DNA from: Acidobacteriota bacterium
GTDB taxonomy: Bacteria > Acidobacteriota > Vicinamibacteria > Vicinamibacterales > 2-12-FULL-66-21
Assembly: GCA_013694845.1 (NCBI GenBank)
Contig: JACDBQ010000885.1
Location: forward strand, 1 to 16,447
Direction of reading: 5' to 3'
DNA: 16,447 nucleotides
Shown here: piece by piece, positions 14,283-16,447 of the stretch
Layout of the letters: each line of letters starts with the position of its first letter
Numbering within the stretch: position 1 is the stretch's first letter
Translations under genes and position numbers: made by a program
Notes under the pieces: generated by a model
Told to the model about the DNA's origin: nothing
What the model saw: the letters and a program-made list of their open reading frames with translations, nothing else
The model's database searches: none

Positions 14283-16447
14283 TCATGGCACCTCGGGACA
14301 GACACGCCTGTAACGAACGCCAGGCAGCAGCTTCTGCCATTCCTCCCGTGATAGATCCCGCGTCGTCTGCCGGCAGCCTTCTGTGATGAGCTCCTCGGGC
14401 CGGATCCCGAGGACCCGCACCTCATTGCTGATCGCCACCGCGATCCGGTTCCCGGCGGAAGACAGCGCCACAGAGTCCACGGCCCCCAGCCGCTCCAGCC
14501 GCCAGACCTCCTGACCCGATTGCGTTCGCCAGATCTGAGCACCGCGATCACTCGAGGCCGCGACGAGGTCGCCGACTCGGTTGAGCGCCAGGTCAGTGTT
14601 GAATCCAAGTTGCGTCAGCGCCACGGACAGCGCGCGGGTGCCCGGATCCCAGAGGCGAAGGGTAGCATCTGGGGCCGTCGAGGCAATTACGTCCATTGCT
14701 GCCGACGACGCGATTCGCCGGATGGGTCCCTCCTGCTGCATCACGACGCGGCAGCCAGTCGCCGAGTGACATCGTTCGATGGCGCCGTTGCCCCGCCCCA
14801 CGAGCAGACTCGCATCATCATCGCTGGCCGTTATCGCGATGGCCTTCACGGCCGAGTCTCCCTTCAACCGTGCAGTCTCTCGACCGGTTGACGTCTCACA
14901 GAAAACGAGGTCGCCATTCCAACTGCCAATCACTGCGAGCCTGCCGTCAGGCGAGATTCCGGCGGCGCCTTGCACGTCGCTCGTGCGGAGCTCACAAAGC
15001 CGTCTGCCGTCTGGCACAGAGTAAACGGCACCCGTGCCCGATTCGCCAGCCACCACGATACGTGTGCCGTTCTCGTCGATCGCCAGATCGGACATCCCGG
15101 AGGGGTGGGAGATCGAAGTCAACTGCGCGCCTGTTTCGATGCTCCACGCCGAGATGACCTTTTCGCTCAATGTCGCGAGTGTCCCGCCGTCGCCGCTGAA
15201 CCGGATACGGGTGACCGCCGCACCATGTCTCAGCACAGGCATGCGTGTTGGGTTCGCCAGTTGCCACACTTGCGCCCCCCTCGTGGTGCCAACTACCGCG
15301 ACGTCCGCGAATCGAGAGAGCGCGACCTGTCGAGGACCACCGTCCAGCTTCCACGACGTCAGCTCTTTTCCGCTGCGGACGTCCCAGAGACGTGCCTCGT
15401 CGTCGTGGCCAGCCGTGAGTACACGGGCACCGTTGTCGCTCAAAGCCATCTCGAGGAGGGTAGGCGATTCGTGCAGCTTGGTCACACGCGTTCGGGCTCC
15501 GAGATTCCAGACTTGGACTGAGTTGGCGAGGGAGAGAGTCGCGAGCAGCTTTCCGTCGCCACTCACTGCCACTCTTGTGACAATCGAGCCCCCCTCGGGT
15601 TCGAGGCGGTACTCGGGCGCTGTTGGTGCGTCGACCGGCCAGAACTGCACATCCCCGGCTGCGGAACCCGTGAGCAGCATGCGTTGCGCTGGCCAAAAGA
15701 GGACGTCGTATACAGTTCGCCAGTGCTGGAGCGTTCTCCGCGCGCCCTCACGCGCGTTCCATAGCGACGCGGTCCCGTCCTCGCTTCCTGCGGCGCTCCA
15801 CTTTCCGGTCGGATCGATGGCTACGGCATTGATGGGTTTCGGGTGGTCGACCCGACCGAGACGATCACCCGTCCGAAGATCCCATACCGCCACCGCGCCG
15901 TCAGCGGCGCCAGTGACGGCGCGCGAGAGATCGGGTGTGACGGCAACGGTGGACCCGATTGCGGCGAGCCGCAGCAGACGCTGAACAGATCGATTCTCGA
16001 CGCTCCATATTCGAAGACCGCGATCCGCGCTCGACGTAATGAGGGACCGACCATCAGAGCTGAGCGCCGCCCACATGAGCTGACCACCTCCGACGGTCAG
16101 TGAGTGGGTGGTACGCCTTTCGAGGTCCCAGACGGTGATCCGCCCGTCGGCCCCCCCGGCCATGACGCGGCGCCCGTCGGCGCTCACGCTGACGAACTCC
16201 TGCGGCCAGCCTTCGATGCTGTGCAGCCGGACCGGACGAACCATGTCCGGCAACATGCTAGACAGCAGCTCGGTCGCCCCGAGTGATGGCTGTCGAGACA
16301 GTGATTCGACCGCGAGCAGTGCGGGGAGCCGAGTCTTTGTCGGGTCGCTCCGCTGCAATCCGAGCGCCTCGGCCAGCGCTCGTTGTGCGATCTGGCCTTG
16401 CGATCTGTTCCAGGCGAACACGCCGCCAGTTGTCAACAGTCCCGAGA
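14283..16447 (-). CDS. Large WD40-repeat protein with probable transmembrane segment, 5' end outside the window
   Basis: At least 720 residues are visible and the frame is still open at the right edge, so the N-terminus is missing. The first visible residues (SGLLTTGGVFAWNRSQ) look like the end of a membrane span. A helical linker follows (AQRALAEALGLQRS, then LPALLAVESLSRQPSLGATE), which is the 'AL-x-x-R-x-DP-x-x-x-LLAVESL' linker known from bacterial nSTAND, caspase and kinase WD40 proteins. Some 14-15 repeats follow, with W-D or W-x signatures (ITVWDLERRT, LRIWSVENRS, VAVWDLRTGD, VQVWNLGART, ARLWDVRSGK, LRLWDPGTRA, AQIWRTQSGQ), enough for two seven-bladed propellers. The C-terminus EGCRQTTRDLSREEWQKLLP, ending V-C-P-E-V-P, is a conserved cap of this class. 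The effector or nucleotide-binding part should lie just outside the window; I cannot say which. Confidence 0.85.
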   Translation of the reverse strand, partial: SGLLTTGGVFAWNRSQGQIAQRALAEALGLQRSDPTKTRLPALLAVESLSRQPSLGATELLSSMLPDMVRPVRLHSIEGWPQEFVSVSADGRRVMAGGADGRITVWDLERRTTHSLTVGGGQLMWAALSSDGRSLITSSADRGLRIWSVENRSVQRLLRLAAIGSTVAVTPDLSRAVTGAADGAVAVWDLRTGDRLGRVDHPKPINAVAIDPTGKWSAAGSEDGTASLWNAREGARRTLQHWRTVYDVLFWPAQRMLLTGSAAGDVQFWPVDAPTAPEYRLEPEGGSIVTRVAVSGDGKLLATLSLANSVQVWNLGARTRVTKLHESPTLLEMALSDNGARVLTAGHDDEARLWDVRSGKELTSWKLDGGPRQVALSRFADVAVVGTTRGAQVWQLANPTRMPVLRHGAAVTRIRFSGDGGTLATLSEKVISAWSIETGAQLTSISHPSGMSDLAIDENGTRIVVAGESGTGAVYSVPDGRRLCELRTSDVQGAAGISPDGRLAVIGSWNGDLVFCETSTGRETARLKGDSAVKAIAITASDDDASLLVGRGNGAIERCHSATGCRVVMQQEGPIRRIASSAAMDVIASTAPDATLRLWDPGTRALSVALTQLGFNTDLALNRVGDLVAASSDRGAQIWRTQSGQEVWRLERLGAVDSVALSSAGNRIAVAISNEVRVLGIRPEELITEGCRQTTRDLSREEWQKLLPGVRYRRVCPEVP

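Noticed and set aside
1..16447. CRISPR array, tRNA, rRNA, integrase or intact insertion sequence
   Set aside because: No regularly spaced direct repeats, no cloverleaf or rRNA-like stretch, and no transposase or integrase motifs were found on either strand, despite the broken genes at both ends.

Overview
The window is high-GC bacterial DNA with no rRNA or tRNA that I can see. The gene repertoire fits a soil or sediment Acidobacteriota-like bacterium, perhaps Vicinamibacteria: a NodT/HAE1 efflux operon headed by a STAS-like gene, a secreted S9 peptidase, NTF2-like paralogs and a large WD40 protein. This assignment is inferred from gene content and style. No marker gene is present to prove it.

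Layout. (1) Positions 1-1760 are mostly gene debris. They hold the 5' part of a secreted NTF2/SnoaL-like gene (minus strand, runs off the left edge), a DHFR/RibD-C family gene that has lost its middle (plus), the C-terminal tail of an unrecognised gene (minus) and a decayed Lhr-type helicase (minus). (2) Positions 1834-9786 hold the core functional unit. A GAF-AAA+-Fis sigma-54 activator (minus) is divergent from a four-gene plus-strand operon: STAS-like protein, NodT-type outer-membrane lipoprotein, periplasmic adaptor, and RND/HAE1 permease. The 254 bp between the two contain a long inverted-repeat cluster and a good -24/-12 (sigma-54) promoter match just before the operon. (3) Positions 9827-11369 are a two-gene minus-strand operon of membrane proteins (a DUF2157-like polytopic protein and a single-span partner) converging on the efflux operon. 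(4) Positions 11415-13484 are a secreted DPP-IV/acylaminoacyl-peptidase-type S9 peptidase (minus). (5) Positions 13485-14260 are a second debris zone with an NTF2-like fragment, a second copy of the unknown C-terminal tail, and a frameshifted alkylmercury-lyase-family fragment. (6) Positions 14283-16447 are a very large WD40-repeat protein (minus), cut at the right edge, with about 14-15 propeller blades after what looks like a transmembrane segment.

How the parts work together. The best-supported functional story is a tripartite RND efflux pump with its own sigma-54 activator. The activator carries the sigma-54-contacting GAFTGA motif. The inverted repeats sit about 105-165 bp upstream of the predicted transcription start, where enhancer sites usually lie. 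The -24/-12 match lies 54 bp before the ATG of the first operon gene and removes an upstream GTG as a plausible start. RND pumps are more often controlled by TetR, MarR or two-component regulators, so this arrangement is the most interesting feature here.

The second theme is decay. Five broken genes sit in two clusters, and two of the families (the NTF2-like protein and the unknown tail) occur in both clusters on the same strand. This points to old duplication and deletion in a repeatedly rearranged neighbourhood, although assembly errors in a metagenomic contig cannot be excluded from sequence alone.
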